NCBI RefSeq assembly: GCF_003597395.2
Contig: NC_133769.1
Location: 47,291,605-47,355,604 of the forward strand
Origin: Chelonoidis abingdonii
Lineage: Eukaryota > Chordata > Testudines > Testudinidae
Reading direction: 5' to 3'
Length of the DNA stretch: 64,000 bases
Every line of letters starts with the position of its first letter. Position 1 is the stretch's first letter. Position numbers and translations under genes: made by a program. The notes under the pieces are model-generated. The model saw only the letters and a program-made list of their open reading frames with translations. It had not been told where the DNA came from and searched no databases. Below, one piece after another: positions 48,954 to 60,787 of this stretch.

Positions 48954-50090
48954 AAATAAGAATTAAGCAGGAGGAGCACTAAAGAGACAGAAATCCCCAA
49001 TAATTGAAATAGTGGAAGTGAACAATGTTAGAGAACATAACAATAAAATGTAAAATAAATTGCTTCTAAATAGTTTTTCAGAATATTCTTATGAGGTGCA
49101 AAGAGGTCTCCATGGATTAAGCAAATTAAAGCCTGTGATGCCAAAGAATTATTGCATTTACTTGTTGGTTTTCTTTAATGCATTCTTGATCTATTTAGAG
49201 TTTTGACACCAAAAGCTTTCTTTGGTACACAAAATCATATGGTCTCTCTCTTAATAATTCATTTAGTATTAAGTTAATACTCAAGCCTTAACTCACAAAA
49301 TTATGATAAAAAACAATGGAATTATTTAAAGCCACATTGTCAATTTTCCTGGGACACGGTTATGGGGCTAGCAGCACCACTACCTCCTTTCTGGTCTCTC
49401 TGGCACCCCTTGAGGTGCGGCCCATCTTGGATTGGAGTCTTATGATTCTTTTACTCTTAGGCCAGGACTTGGATACCAACAATTTATAACCCTACATGGC
49501 ACCTGCATTTCTTCCCTTCAGGATCTTGTGACTGACCAACAGCTTTCTTTAAAAAAAGTATTTTTATTTAGCATTTACACAAAGCGTTACACAATAAAAG
49601 GATATACGGTATTTTTTTAAAAGCCTACATTTAAAGAAGCCTCATCTAATGTGCCTCTTCATTTCAAACATTTCAGCATGGGCTTTCCTCTTAAATAACA
49701 GAAACAGAAGTGACCTGACTTACATTCTCCTAGAAAGCCCAGAGATTCTGTGACCCATCTTGGTCACCATTCACAATATGACCTACTGTTCTCTCCACAC
49801 CTCTGCTTGTCTCTGACAGTGAGAGTCTCTTCATCTGGGTCTGTGTTTTGTTTTGTTTTTTTCCAGTGAGCAGGAGCATTTATTAGGGTCTATCCAGGAG
49901 AATGCCCTTCTAATGGCTGCTCCATTGTTTGGGCAGCTAGACCTATTCAGTCTCAATTAATTGTAACCACCTTCTTCCTCATGACTGTGTCTCCCCTTTA
50001 TCCCCTTTAGGTGAGGATGTTGAAACTGTCTGATCTGAAGTAAAGCATATAAATGATGAGTTGTTAAAAGAACTGAAATATACAATGAAT
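48954..50090. other. 5' flank, unique
   Basis: No gene or repeat recognised. Confidence 0.5.
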
Positions 50091-50328
50091 ACCATAGGCG
50101 CTGACTCCAGACCTGGAGCACTCACAGAAAAAAATAGTGGGTGCTCAGCAGCCACCAGCCACCCACCCATCAGCTCTTCAGCAGTAGGCTGGATGCACTC
50201 GGGGGTGGGAAGAGGCAGAGAGAGGTGAGGCCTGGGGGGAAAGAGTGTTGGGGCCTCGGAGGAAGGAGCAGGGTGGGGCTGTGGGGTGAAGCATCCACCC
50301 AGAAAAATGGAAATTGGCAACTCGGATT
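50091..50328. mobile_element. GC-rich non-autonomous element ('ataggcgctgactcc' type)
   Basis: It begins ataggcgctgactccagacc, contains ggtgggtgctcagca-like sequence near 50140 and a G-rich second half, and ends aaattggcaact. This matches the layout of a common turtle MITE with 'GGCGCCGAC' termini. The ends are diverged and no target duplication was confirmed. Confidence 0.55.
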
Positions 50329-51336
50329 AATTCAGATAATTATGGTCGTATATCAGCACAATCTGCAATTTTCTGACCTTATTAAAATCTAGTTTGTCTT
50401 TTGACTGTAGCCCTGACAGCAATATCAGCAAAATATTTTGAATTGGATTATAATTTTTATAAATGGGGAAAAATAATGGAAAATTATTAAGCAAGACTCA
50501 GGTCACTCCCCAGAGATCCATGCAGGAAGGATAATCTGTGTGCATGGATTTCTCACTTTCCATGTGGAAAAAGAACAGTTGAATCTGCAGCACTATCCCT
50601 GGATCTTGTAAATGGCCTTCTGTGCGGCCAGGGATTGATGTGTGGAGAGAAGGCATGACATGGATAGGGGAAATGCACTACATGCACTGTTTCCCCACCA
50701 ATTCCTCAAGAAGTCTATTTGAATGTAACCATAAATAATGTTATACTCTCTTTCCATGATATAGAAACATCTCTTTCCCCATTTAGGGTAGTGTGAGTAA
50801 GCCAGAAGCCTCAGAGCTTCAGATGAACTTGGAGAATCTGCAGTTTCTGGGGAGCTGACTACCTTGTCATTTCTGCACAGGGGTGAGGGGAAAATCCCCT
50901 TTCCCCATGGATGGAGTAATCTGAAGGAAATTTCTCTGAGGACAACCTCAAAGATCTTCCCCATGTTTTTCTATTAGCAGGGATGATCTGACCCCAAATA
51001 TTCAGCTGTTCTCAACCAAGAATACTTATTTAATCAGTTTTCTATAATGTTTGTTACATACCGTGAATTCTTGAATATTTTTGAAAACCAGAATAAATGT
51101 TATACTTAATAAGTGCATAGGAAATACTAGTTGAGACTAGTAATATCTTACCTAATAGTGAAAAAATAAAAGCAAACTTTTAAACTTTATCCACTGTATA
51201 TAATGATAGATGAATAGATATTTCTAATTTTAAATGCATGTGATTTATCTGATGTCATATCTTCAAAATGATATATAAGGATCATTTATATACAGATTGG
51301 GGGCCTGATCCCCTGGAGGGCAAGCATGCCATTAAG
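50329..51336. other. 5' flank, unique
   Basis: No gene or repeat recognised. Confidence 0.5.
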
Positions 51337-51798
51337 TTTCATAGATTCCAAAGCCAGAAGGAACCATTATAATCATCTAATCTGACCTCCAGTTTCACAC
51401 AGGCCTTAGAACTTCCTCCAAAATGTTTCCTACAGTATATCTTTTAGAAAAACGTCCAATCTTGATTTAAAAATTGTCAGTGATGGAGAATCCACTATGA
51501 CCCTTGGTAAATTGTTCCAATGGTTAAATACCCTGATGGTTAAAATGTTATGCCTTATTTCAATCTGTTTGTCTTGCTTCAATTTCCAGCTGTTAGATTG
51601 TGTTTATAACTTTTTCTGCTAGATTGAAGAGCCCCTTATTACCTAGTTGTTTCCCATGTAGAACAATATACTGTAATCAAGTCACTCTTTAACCTTTTCT
51701 TTGTTAAACTATGTAGATTGAGCTCCTTGAGTCTCTCACTATAAGACAGGTTTTCTGATCTTTTAATCCTCCTCATTTCTCTACTCTAAGCCCTAGTC

Positions 51799-52325
51799 AG
51801 TTTATCAGCTGCAAGGGTCCATGGACTATAATCTGAGTCTACAGAGCCTGATGTTCCCACAGTGCCATTAGGAGACCATGCAGAACCCCAGCCAGGGACC
51901 ACTGTGGAGAGTAGGTGCCACAGTAAGTACCACCTAAGGGAACCAGAGTGACAGTACTCTGCAACCCTCTATTTGGCCAAGTGCCCTATTTAACCCAAGG
52001 GGTTGGCCCACAAAGTTGAAACACAGACTTTGGCTGCTGTGGCTCCAGACTTCACCTTGTCTTCTGATCCCATCCTGACTCTGACCCTGACTTTTGCCTC
52101 CTGACTCTGGTATTGTCTCTGCTCTCTGGCTCTGACCTTGATTCCTGCCTCCTGATTCCATCCTGATATTATCTCTGACCTCTGGTCTCTGACCGTAGCC
52201 TCACTATGATCATGACTCTTGCTTACTGAACCTCCCTTGTGCGATTCTTCTGACTCCTGTTCAGTGAATACAGTTCCTGATGTGCAAACCCCAGCAGAGC
52301 AGTGAGTGCTAGGCCAAAATGTATG
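51799..52325 (+). mobile_element. Unclassified insertion (LTR-like) in the CR1
   Basis: It separates CR1 pieces and is flanked by similar octamers, ccctagtc (51791-51798) and ccctggtc (52326-52333). It contains a tatttaa box at 51987 and a C/T-rich stretch of repeated ctgactctgacc-like motifs, which suggests a promoter-bearing LTR. TG/CA ends are not clear, so the class is unproven. Confidence 0.5.
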
Positions 52326-54190
52326 CCCTGGTCCCTTACATCAGCATAATTCCTAAATTGTGGACACCAGCCTTTGCCTGAGTTGTCCTGAACAGACTTC
52401 AAATCCTTGCAAACAGAGTCTATTCTGAATCACAGTTTGGCTTCAGACCCAAAAGTTCTGCTATCGACATGGTCTTCTAGCTAACTACAAGAGAAATACA
52501 GAGAACAAAAAAGCCCCTTTACAAAGCCTTCATCGATTTCACAAAGGCTTTTGATCTTGTCAGTAGAAGTGGACCTATTAGTGTTTCTAGAAAAAATTGG
52601 ATGTCCCCCCAATATCTTAAGCATGATTCAGTCCTTCCATGAAAACATGTACGGCACAGTCCAATATGATAGCTCATACTCCAAGGCTTTCCAGATTCAT
52701 AGAGGGGTCAAGCAGGGCTGTGTGCTTGCCCTAACTCTGTTTGGGATCTTCTCCTTGCTACTGAAACAAGCTTTTCGTTTCTTAACTGAGGGAATCTACT
52801 TGCACACAAGATCTGATGGAAACCTGTTCAATCTTGCAAAACAATCTAAAATCAAGACTCAGGAGGCCCTCATTCAACACCTCCTCTTTGCTGACAATGC
52901 AGCAGTGCACTTCACCCAGAAGCCTAGCTCCAAAACCTTACTGACAGTTTTTCCAAAGCCTGCCAAGACTTCAAGCTTACAATAAGCCTAAAAAAGATGA
53001 ACATAATGTGCCAAGGAATTGAGGAAGCACCCTCCATCAAGATCAACAACTGTGAACTTGAAGTGGTGAATGAATTCATATACCTGGGTTCCACTATTGC
53101 AGTCAACCTTTCACTTGAAATGGAACTCAGCATCCGCATTGGAAAAGGCACCACAACAATGTCTAGATTGAACAAGAGGGTCTGTTAAAACAACAAACTG
53201 ACAGAACACACAAAGATCTATGTGTATCGTGCATGTGTTATCAGCACACTTTTGTATGGGAGCAAGGCATGAACCTTATACTCTTATAAGGAAAAGAGGC
53301 TCAGCAGCTTTTATATGCATTGCCTCATCAAATCTTTGGAATCTCCTGGAGGGATAGAGTCACCAACAATGAGCTGCTCAAGCGAATGATACCAGACACC
53401 TCTGTGTTCTTGGGGAACCAGGGTGCAGTATCCAGCCTGACTCATGAAAGACACCTGTCCCCAGCCTCTGCTAAAACCAAAACCCATCAGAGGAAAAAAA
53501 CTTGCAAAGAGCAGTGAAGGGCGTTGGAAGATACACCTAGACCTCTCCTGACAAGGGTGACAAGATTAAGAAATCTCCATTAGCATACAGAATGGAAAGA
53601 AGAGACAACTCCCCTAGCCTGATCTGCATAAAAGATGGGACAGGGAGACATCTCAATTTATATATAGAATGGAGAACAGAGAACCGCACTGTACTCTGGG
53701 ACCAGAAAAAGCAGGGAAGCACTGCATCCTGGGAAACTCTGCTCCAGAAGCTAATGAACCTACACCTGCTCACACCCAGCTCAGCAGTTATCAGACCAAT
53801 TCTAGTAATGAATCCTTGATTGATATCCAAATGCTGAAGCAGCCTAGTTGCATTGTGAGCTTCCTGGAAGAAAACACCACTCATAGCCAAGAGTGATCAG
53901 CTCCTATTGTCTAGCCTAAAAAAAAAAACATTGAGTCATCAGCTTACTTATAAACAAATCTAGTGTTCTTCCTTGAACTATTGTATTTTCTCTACAAAAA
54001 TCCCTACTCACCCTCTAGTCAGGGTTCTGATGCTTAGATCCAAACTATGCATCAGTTCCACTGGAACTCCATCTTCTCCTGACTGATCATGCTGGGGGCT
54101 TTGCCTGTCTCCAGCATTCAGGATCTTGAGCTCCAACCATCACCTGGGAACCCGGACCAGTTCAAGCATCAGGGAGTGGTGAGATCCCCT

Positions 54191-54215
54191 TCTCTCTGTC
54201 TCTCTCTCTCTCTCT
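54191..54215 (+). repeat. (TC)n microsatellite
   Basis: About 12 TC units with one tg interruption. Confidence 0.9.
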
Positions 54216-54529
54216 GTTTTCCTTTCTACCTTAGGTATTAACCCTTTAATAATGTATGTTATGTTGGTTTAGTTCTCCTTGTGTAGTTCAATAAATAACT
54301 TTTATGGTTAAGTTGGTTGCTTCTCTCTCTCTTGCTGAACTTTACTCTTTTGTGTTTTTAGCTTCCCCCATTCACTCTACAGCAACACTTCTTTTATCTA
54401 AGCTAAAGATCCCTGCAATGCCCAAAATACTGTGGGGTTTGCTCATCAAGTAGGTTACTGCCAGTACAATTGTGTTGTGAGAGTGGGGATAGGGACGTGC
54501 TGAATCTGGGACGCATAAGGGTAACAGCT

Positions 54530-54665
54530 AGAAAGTGCTGCTTGACCCAGTCCATGGAGCCCAGGGACATATAAGGAGAGGCAGCTTGAAAGTGCTGCTT
54601 CATCCAGCCCAGTGAGTCCAGAGACATATAAGGGGTCAGCTTGACAGTGCTGATTGACCCAGGCC
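54530..54665 (+). repeat. ~56-bp imperfect tandem triplication
   Basis: Units start agaaagtgctgcttgaccca, tgaaagtgctgcttcatcca and tgacagtgctgattgaccca. The first two contain acatataagg. The third is truncated. It lies inside the LTR-like insertion. Confidence 0.8.
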
Positions 54666-55614
54666 ACTCAGACTTGCTCTGTTAATGTAAGTGTGGGTGT
54701 GGGTGCGTTCATCCAGTTCTGGGGCTGTAGTAACCCAGCCCTAGGGAACCTAGGTCCTGCAGGATAGTTCCAGTGGGAGGGGACTTGCAGAAGGGAGAAG
54801 TAGAGCTCCATATGAAAACACAAGTGACACTAGCAGTACATTGATAGAATTACAGAATCCCCTTCCCCAGAAGAGTAACCCAAATAAATGAGCCTACCTC
54901 AAAGTAATGGGCAAATCTGGTAACACGGGCCAGCATACAAACACTCCTCAAACAGAGACTCTGCCACTGGCTTGGACATGTGTGCTGAATGAATAATGGG
55001 TGCACCCCAAAGGACATCCTCTATGGCGAACTGACATCTGGAAAAAAGACCTAAAGGACACCCAAAACTGCATTTCAATGATGTGTGCAAGCGAGACCTC
55101 AAAGAAATAGACATGGATGTGGATAACTGGAAAGATCACACTCAGTACAACAGCCTTTGGAAACAAGAGCTTAACAAAGGTCTCCAAAGTTATGAGAGGA
55201 AGCAGTCCAACTTAGCAGAGGAGAAAAGAGCTCACAGAAGACAAAGCCCAAAGGGTCGAAAGACCATCTTTAAATGTATCAGATGCGTCAGAGATTGTCT
55301 CTCTCGAGTGCGTCTCTTCGGCCACAGCCATGGCATCTATAAAACCAATTGAGTAAATTATTTACCTCTCAGGGGTACATACCCATGGTCTCTCCTCGAG
55401 ATTGAAAGATGCCTACTAGTAGTGGACAACAGAAATGGACACCATATTCCATCAGTGGTTGCATCAGTGCCAAATATAGATAAAATAACGTCTCTATTGC
55501 TTGATATTTCCCTGTTTATGCATCCCAGGATCATATTTGCTCTTTTTTGGTCACAGTGCCAGGTCAGGAGTTCACATTCAGCTGATAATCAACCATGATG
55601 CCCAAATCTTTTGC

Positions 55615-56618
55615 ATAAGAACATAAGACTGGCCATACTGGATCAGACCAATGATTCATCTAGCCTGATATGCAGTTTTCCAAAAGTGATTGGTGCCAGA
55701 TGCTTTAGAGGAAATGAACAGAGCAGGGCAATTATTGCATGACCCATCCCCTTTTTCCAGTCCCAGCTTCTGGCAGTTGGAGGTTTAGGAACATCCACAA
55801 TATAGAGTTGCATCCCTGGCCATCTTGGCTAATAGCCATTGATGGACCTATCCTCCATGAATGTATCTAATTTTTTTTTACCCCAATTGTACTTTTGGCC
55901 TTCATGGCATCCCATGGCAATGAGTTCCACAGGTTGAATGTGTGTTGTGTGAAGTACTTACTTACGTTTGCTTTAAACCTGCTCTCTATTAATTTCATTG
56001 GGTGACACTTGGTTCTTGTTATGTGAAGGGATAAATAACACTTCCTTATTCATTACATCTGCACCATTCCTGATTATATAGACCTCTATCATATCTCTCC
56101 TCAGTCTCTTTTCTAAACTGAATAGTCCCAGATTTTAATCTCTCCTTATACAGAGGCTGTTCCATACACCTAATCATTTTTATTGCCCTTCTCTTTTTTG
56201 AATGCCGCTGCACATGGAGCAGATGTTTACAGAGAACTAGCTGTGATGACTCCAATATCTTTCTTGAGTAGTAACAGCTAATTTAAAACACATGGTTTTG
56301 TATGTATAGTTGGGATTATGTGCATTACTTTGTATTTATCAACGTTGAATTTCATTGTCTATTTTGTTGCCCAGTCACCCAGTTTTGTGAGATCCCCTTG
56401 TAATTCTTTGCAGTCAGCTCTGGATTTAACTATCTTGAGTAATTTTGTATCATCTGCAAACTTTGCCACCTCACTGTTTATCCCTTTTCTAGATCATTTA
56501 TGAATTTGTTAAACAGCATTGGTCCCAATACAGATCCTTGAGGGCCCTGCTATTTACCTCTCTCCATTGTAATAATTGACGACCATTTATTCCTATTTTT
56601 TAACCATGAGAGGACCTT
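55615..56618 (-). mobile_element. Second CR1 subfamily inserted in the old CR1
   Basis: A minus-strand CR1 of a different subfamily. On the plus strand its 3' end reads taagaacataagactggcca, then tactggatcagaccaatgat, agccattgatggacctatcc, tgccgctgcacatggagcag and ttttgtatcatctgcaaact. It breaks the older CR1 between 'cccaaatcttttgca' and 'ccagaatagagttcccccat', which are adjacent in the family consensus as I know it. Confidence 0.9.
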
Positions 56619-56704
56619 CCCAGAATAGAGTTCCCCCATCCTATAACTATTACCTACAATCTTTGTCCTTAGATGTATATATATAAAGTAATAGGAGACA
56701 TACC

Positions 56705-56878
56705 TATTTTCTAGGACTGGAAGGGACTTTGAAAGGTCATTGAGTCTAGCCCCCTGCCTTCGCTAGCAGAAGCAGGTACTGATTTTTGCCCCAGATGCCT
56801 AAGTGGACCCTTCAAGGATTGAACTCACAACCCTGGGTTTAGCAGGCCAATGCCCAAACCACTGAGCTATCCCTGCCC
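56705..56878 (-). mobile_element. tRNA-derived SINE with CR1-like tail, third copy
   Basis: Minus-strand SINE: tail ttttctaggactggaaggga on the left, body gatttttgccccagatgcct, tRNA-like head ending accactgagctatccctgcc. It is inserted in the old CR1 between gatgtatatat and gcatttagccatattg. Confidence 0.9.
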
Positions 56879-57993
56879 ACCTGCATTTAGCCATATTGTT
56901 TGCTTGCAGCCATTTTACCAAACTATACAGCTCACTCTAGATCAGTGACCTGTCCTCTTCATTATTTACCATTCTCCCCATCTTTGTGTCATCTGCAAAC
57001 TGTCAGTGATGATTTTATGTTTTCTTCCTGGTCAGTTGATAAAAATATTAAATATCATATGGCCAAGAACTGATCCCTGTGGGACTCTGCTTGATGATTC
57101 CTGGTTTATAGTTACATTTTGAGGCCTATCAGTTAGCTAGTTTTTAATCCATTTAATGTGTGCCATGTTAATTTTATATCATTCCAGTTTTTTATTTGAA
57201 ATATCATGTTGTACTAAGTCAAAAGCCTTACAGAAGTCTAAATAGATTATGTCAGCATTATTAGCTTTATCGACCAAACTTGTAATCTCATCAAGAAAAG
57301 ATATCAAGTTGGTCAATATCTATTTTCCATAAACCCATGTTCATTTGCCATAATTTTATTACCTTGTGTAACATGCTGGTGGGGATAGCCACAGGTGTGA
57401 ACCACAATATTATACCCCTGCCTCAGCAAGAATGAGATTTATTGACAATTAGATTGTGTCAGCTCCCTGCCACAGCAGTCTGTCTTCCTCATCAACAAAC
57501 TTCTCAAGGCTCTTCTATCCCCAGCCTTGCCTAGTAGTGAGCAATCAGTGAACTTCAGCCCATAAGCTCCTCAGAGATTTTTCTCTGCAATGCACAGACC
57601 CTACCACTGTGCATTCACAGAAGATATTAAGTGCACTGTTCTGCTGAAGAGTCAGTACATCAAGGTTTAACTGGAGTAAATATACCCTTCCCTCCAAACA
57701 CCACACTGAAGTGGTTTATAGTAAAGGAAAAATAATTTATTAACAAAAAAGAGCATGGATTAAGTGATACCAAGTAAAAGGGAGAAAGGTAGGGACAGTT
57801 TCAAGCAAATCAAAGCAAAAACATATCTAAAAGTCTAAAACTTAGATTAGCAAGATACAGTCTTTGCTCAAAATAATTTCTCTTACCCACAGTCCCTTTT
57901 CCAGATTTTTGCTGGCTGGCCTGGCCAGGACCCATCACAGAGATCAAATTGCTTGATTTCTTTGTCTCCTGAAGGTGAAGGATAAAGATGGAG

Positions 57994-58739
57994 TGTGACA
58001 GGATGCACTGACCCCGCACTAGATGGAGAAAGATAAACTCCTCACTTTGGGCTGAGCAAGCCACACCCCCATATCCCTCCTGAGCATGCACCAGGTGCAG
58101 CACTAGTATAAGAGGGAGAAGCCTAGCTCAGTCTGGGCTGATTGCTGAGGAGGAAGGATACACCTTGCTGGCTCCAGCCCAGGAGCAGCTGGAACCCCTG
58201 ACCACAGAAGCTGGAGGTGCTGAAACCCAGGCAGATGCCCAAGTGCATGTGGATGCCTGAGTGGGATCAGAGTCACTAGGAACCCCATGCTCCAATAAGC
58301 CTAGGGACCCTGACAATGCCTTGATGGCAGCTCCAAAAGACATGGTAGGAAGTGACTCAAGGGGTATTAGCTATAGTCCTACAGGAAAATGGTGTGTTTT
58401 GGTTGTAGTCCTGCTGACTCAGTGGTGGAATACTCTGCCACTGCTAGGGCTCTAGGCTGGGACCTAGTGGAACAGGGAGAGCCTGGGTCCCCCTACTCCA
58501 GCTGTCACCCACCCCTATGTGGTGGCCCACTTCCCCAACTGGCCACTAGGCCTTACAGCCCTGAGAGCCAGTGCAACTCTAGTGACTCTGGTCACTAGGC
58601 ATTACAACCCCCAAAGAAGGTACAACTCCTTTGGCTCTGACCATTAGGCATTACTGTCCTGGGGTCAATGGCAATCTGGCACTTACTCATGGAGTACACT
58701 TACCCCACACTGGATGGGGTACCCCTCTACCCCATCACA
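57994..58739 (+). mobile_element. Solo LTR of an endogenous retroelement
   Basis: 746 bp. It begins tgtgacagg and ends ccccatcaca, so the five terminal bases TGTGA/TCACA are perfectly inverted with canonical TG...CA ends. Flanking pentamers tggag and tagag match at four of five bases, fitting a 5-bp duplication. A TATA-like ctagtataagaggga lies at about 58104-58118. No internal coding region remains on either side, so it is a recombined solo LTR. Which endogenous element it came from is not determinable here. Confidence 0.8.
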
Positions 58740-58776
58740 TAGAGTTTCTGTCTTATATCCCCAAAGGGATGTCTTT

Positions 58777-59058
58777 GGTCTGGCCTACACTATAGCTATA
58801 TCAGTACGGTGACATTACTCTTTGGTGTGAAAAATTCACATCCCTGAGTGATGTAGTTGTAGCAACCTATCTCCCTGTGTAGACAGCACTATGTTGGTGA
58901 GAGAGCTTTTCCAGCTGACACAACTACCACCTCAGGGAGGTGGATTAACTAAGACAATGAGAGAGCTTTCTCCTGCTGGCTTAGAGAGCCTTCATTGAAG
59001 TGCTACAGCGGTGCAGCTGCACTGGTGCCAATGCAGTGTTTTGAGTGTAGACTTGCCC
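58777..59058. mobile_element. MITE with GTCTACAC-type ends
   Basis: ggtctggcctacactatagc at the left; gagtgtagacttgccc at the right. The middle has agctttt...agctgacac and gggaggtggattaactaaga. Known turtle MITE layout. The flanking triplets ttt/taa do not match. Confidence 0.75.
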
Positions 59059-59728
59059 TAACTTTTACAAGTCTGGAAGGCCTCCTGGAGATTAAGTCTT
59101 CTGAGTCTTTCTGGGGTTCAGGAGCCATGTTCATTTTGTCTCTTGAGCTCAGGATAATCATTGTTGGTTTAATTCAGTGGCTTTGTTTACCCTTAAAATG
59201 TAAATTGATGTAAACCCACATTACTTTGTCTAGAACAGACCTGCTTACCATCTTTTCCTTGCTGGGCTGTCTGGTCTTAAAAATGTTCTAGTCACATTAT
59301 AGAGAGGGAACTAATAACTTAATCTATAACACATGCATTTTATGATATTAATAACCAGTCTATTAGCTTTCATATACCCCCCCAGGCATATTTTGTACAA
59401 ATATTATTGCAGTAATGTGTAGGGGGTAAATACAGGGGTCCAAGAGTCACATCCTCCTTTAGTTCTTTATTAATTGAGTCCCACATCAGCTGCTTAATTA
59501 TTTTGCCTGTGATCAATGCCAGACTGACAGACCTATTACTACCAGGATCATCCCATTTACCCTTCTTAAAAATTGGCTCATTAACTTTATTTCAGTCTTC
59601 TGAAGTTTCCCCAGTGCTCCAAAATGTATTGAAAATCAACATTAATGGTCCAGTGAGCTCCCAAGCCAGTTCTTTTAAAACTATTGGGTGCAAGTTCAAC
59701 AGGCTTTGGACCAGGTCCTTAGTGAAAA

Positions 59729-60787
59729 GAAGCTAAAAAGTGAATGAACACAGAAACTGTACCCTCTCAGCCTTTGGGGTGGTACCTTTTGATCAGAGTT
59801 GGGAAATCTATATAGGAAATCCATGTTGTTTGCCAGATCTGTTCTATGTTAAAGGGCTGCAATTGCCAATGCTACAAGCCACACTTAAAGTGGGATGAAC
59901 GCAGTCTCTGGTGCTGTCAGCTAGTCACATTTTCACTTGAAAATTATTTTTAAAAACAAATAAAAGATTTTTATTTAGAATGTGCACCAATGCTCAGAGC
60001 CACCCTCTTCTCTCACAGCAGTTTAACAAGCTAATAAAGCGCTTCATGATGGAAAAAAATCTGGTCCTAATAGGGATGGGTTTGGGCCCTTGGGGTGTTA
60101 CCTGATGTGCTGAGACACCACTGAGCCTATCTATTCTGCCAGCCTCGATCCCCTTTACCTGGCCTTGCTGGGTTAGGCTCACAAGCCTCTTTCAGCCAAG
60201 CACTCAGGCAGGGCCACACCCTCCTACACAGAGGGACAGAGATCCACTCTGGAAAGATTCAGCCTTAGGGGCTTGCTCCAAAACTCTGGTGCCCATTCCC
60301 TTTAAGGAGTACAAACTCAAAAGGTTTTATGAAATTTGCCCCCTCTCTCAATGTGGAGGGAGATATGCACAACTCCCCCCACCACCAATTAGAAGTTATA
60401 TAAACTGGGTTATATTATAAGCAAAAAATACCTTTAACTACAAAAGGTGAATGTTAAGTGAATGTAAGAGATAACAAAGCAGATTACTGAGCAAATAAAC
60501 CAAAGTATGCAAGCTAAGCTCAATGTACTTAAACAGGTTACACAATGTAATTTCTTACCCTAAATGTTGTTTTAGGCAGGTTGCATAGTTTCTGTGGTTC
60601 AGAGTTCCAGTTATATTTCTTTTCAGAATGGACCCCTATCTCAGACAGTAATCTCTCTTCTTGGGCAAACAGGCCATGGAGAGGAGGAGTCCTGTTTGCC
60701 TTCCTCCACACCCTTAAATAGGATTTACATAAGGCAGGAATCTTTTGTTTCCACTGAAAGGAAAGGGTCAATTTTGGGAAAGTTACA
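59729..60787. other. Unclassified repeat-like DNA
   Basis: It resembles the untranslated part of a retroelement (ttacacaatgtaatttctta, tttgtttccactgaaagg) and has the look of 57420-57990, but I cannot place it. No protein motif. Confidence 0.35.

Larger units (their letters stand above)
53404..54917 (+). mobile_element. LTR-like insertion inside the LINE
   Basis: About 1.5 kb between the LINE pieces ending gaatgataccagacacctct and resuming at about acgggccagcatacaaacac. It contains acatataagg boxes, a 25-bp TC run and a polyadenylation signal, aataaa (54289-54294). This looks like an LTR, but terminal motifs and target duplication could not be confirmed. Confidence 0.5.
52371..55421 (+). mobile_element. 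5'-truncated non-LTR retrotransposon (clade unassigned) with TSD
   Basis: Plus-strand LINE. The 11-bp target duplication is gtggacaccag (52360-52370) / gtggacaacag (55422-55432). It starts inside the RT (LNRLQ-like region at 52382, then ysEsqfGFrp-like) and continues with FIDFTKAFD-like sequence near 52525, then HRGVKQGCVLALTLFGIF (52698-52751) and LLFADNAAV (52888-52914, catalytic FADD here FADN). EFIYLGSTI lies at 53069-53095 and LLYGSKA at about 53252. It resumes after an insertion with WLGHVC-like, a CKRDLKEIDMD segment (55083 on) and a C-terminal zinc-finger-like CIRCVRDCLSRVRLFGHSHG. The 3' end is a short TAC-like tail (gcctactagtag). Stops and frameshifts are many. Confidence 0.85.
57368..59448. 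mobile_element. 2.1-kb insertion complex in the old CR1
   Basis: CR1 sequence stops at about attttattacctt (57364) and resumes at cctcctttagttcttta (59450). Between them are unclassified sequence (57368-57993, with aataatttattaacaaaaaa), a solo LTR, a MITE (58777-59058), and more unclassified DNA. The unclassified parts may belong to an LTR element or to another LINE; I cannot tell. Confidence 0.6.
51337..59728 (-). mobile_element. Old CR1 copy split into six segments by later insertions
   Basis: Minus-strand CR1. Consecutive consensus-like pieces are found at 51337-51798, 52326-52370, 55422-55614, 56619-56690, 56880-57366 and 59450-59728. Order and orientation are collinear: 3' end first (tttcatagattccaaagcca), then ttgatttaaaaattgtcagt, the gtggacaccag piece, tttatgcatcccaggatcat, agagttcccccatcctataa, gtgtcatctgcaaactgtca, aagccttacagaagtctaaa, and the 'cttgatgattcctgg' and 'cagtccagcgagctc'-type RT region. 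It is a dead genomic relic that now serves as a record of later insertions. Confidence 0.88.
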
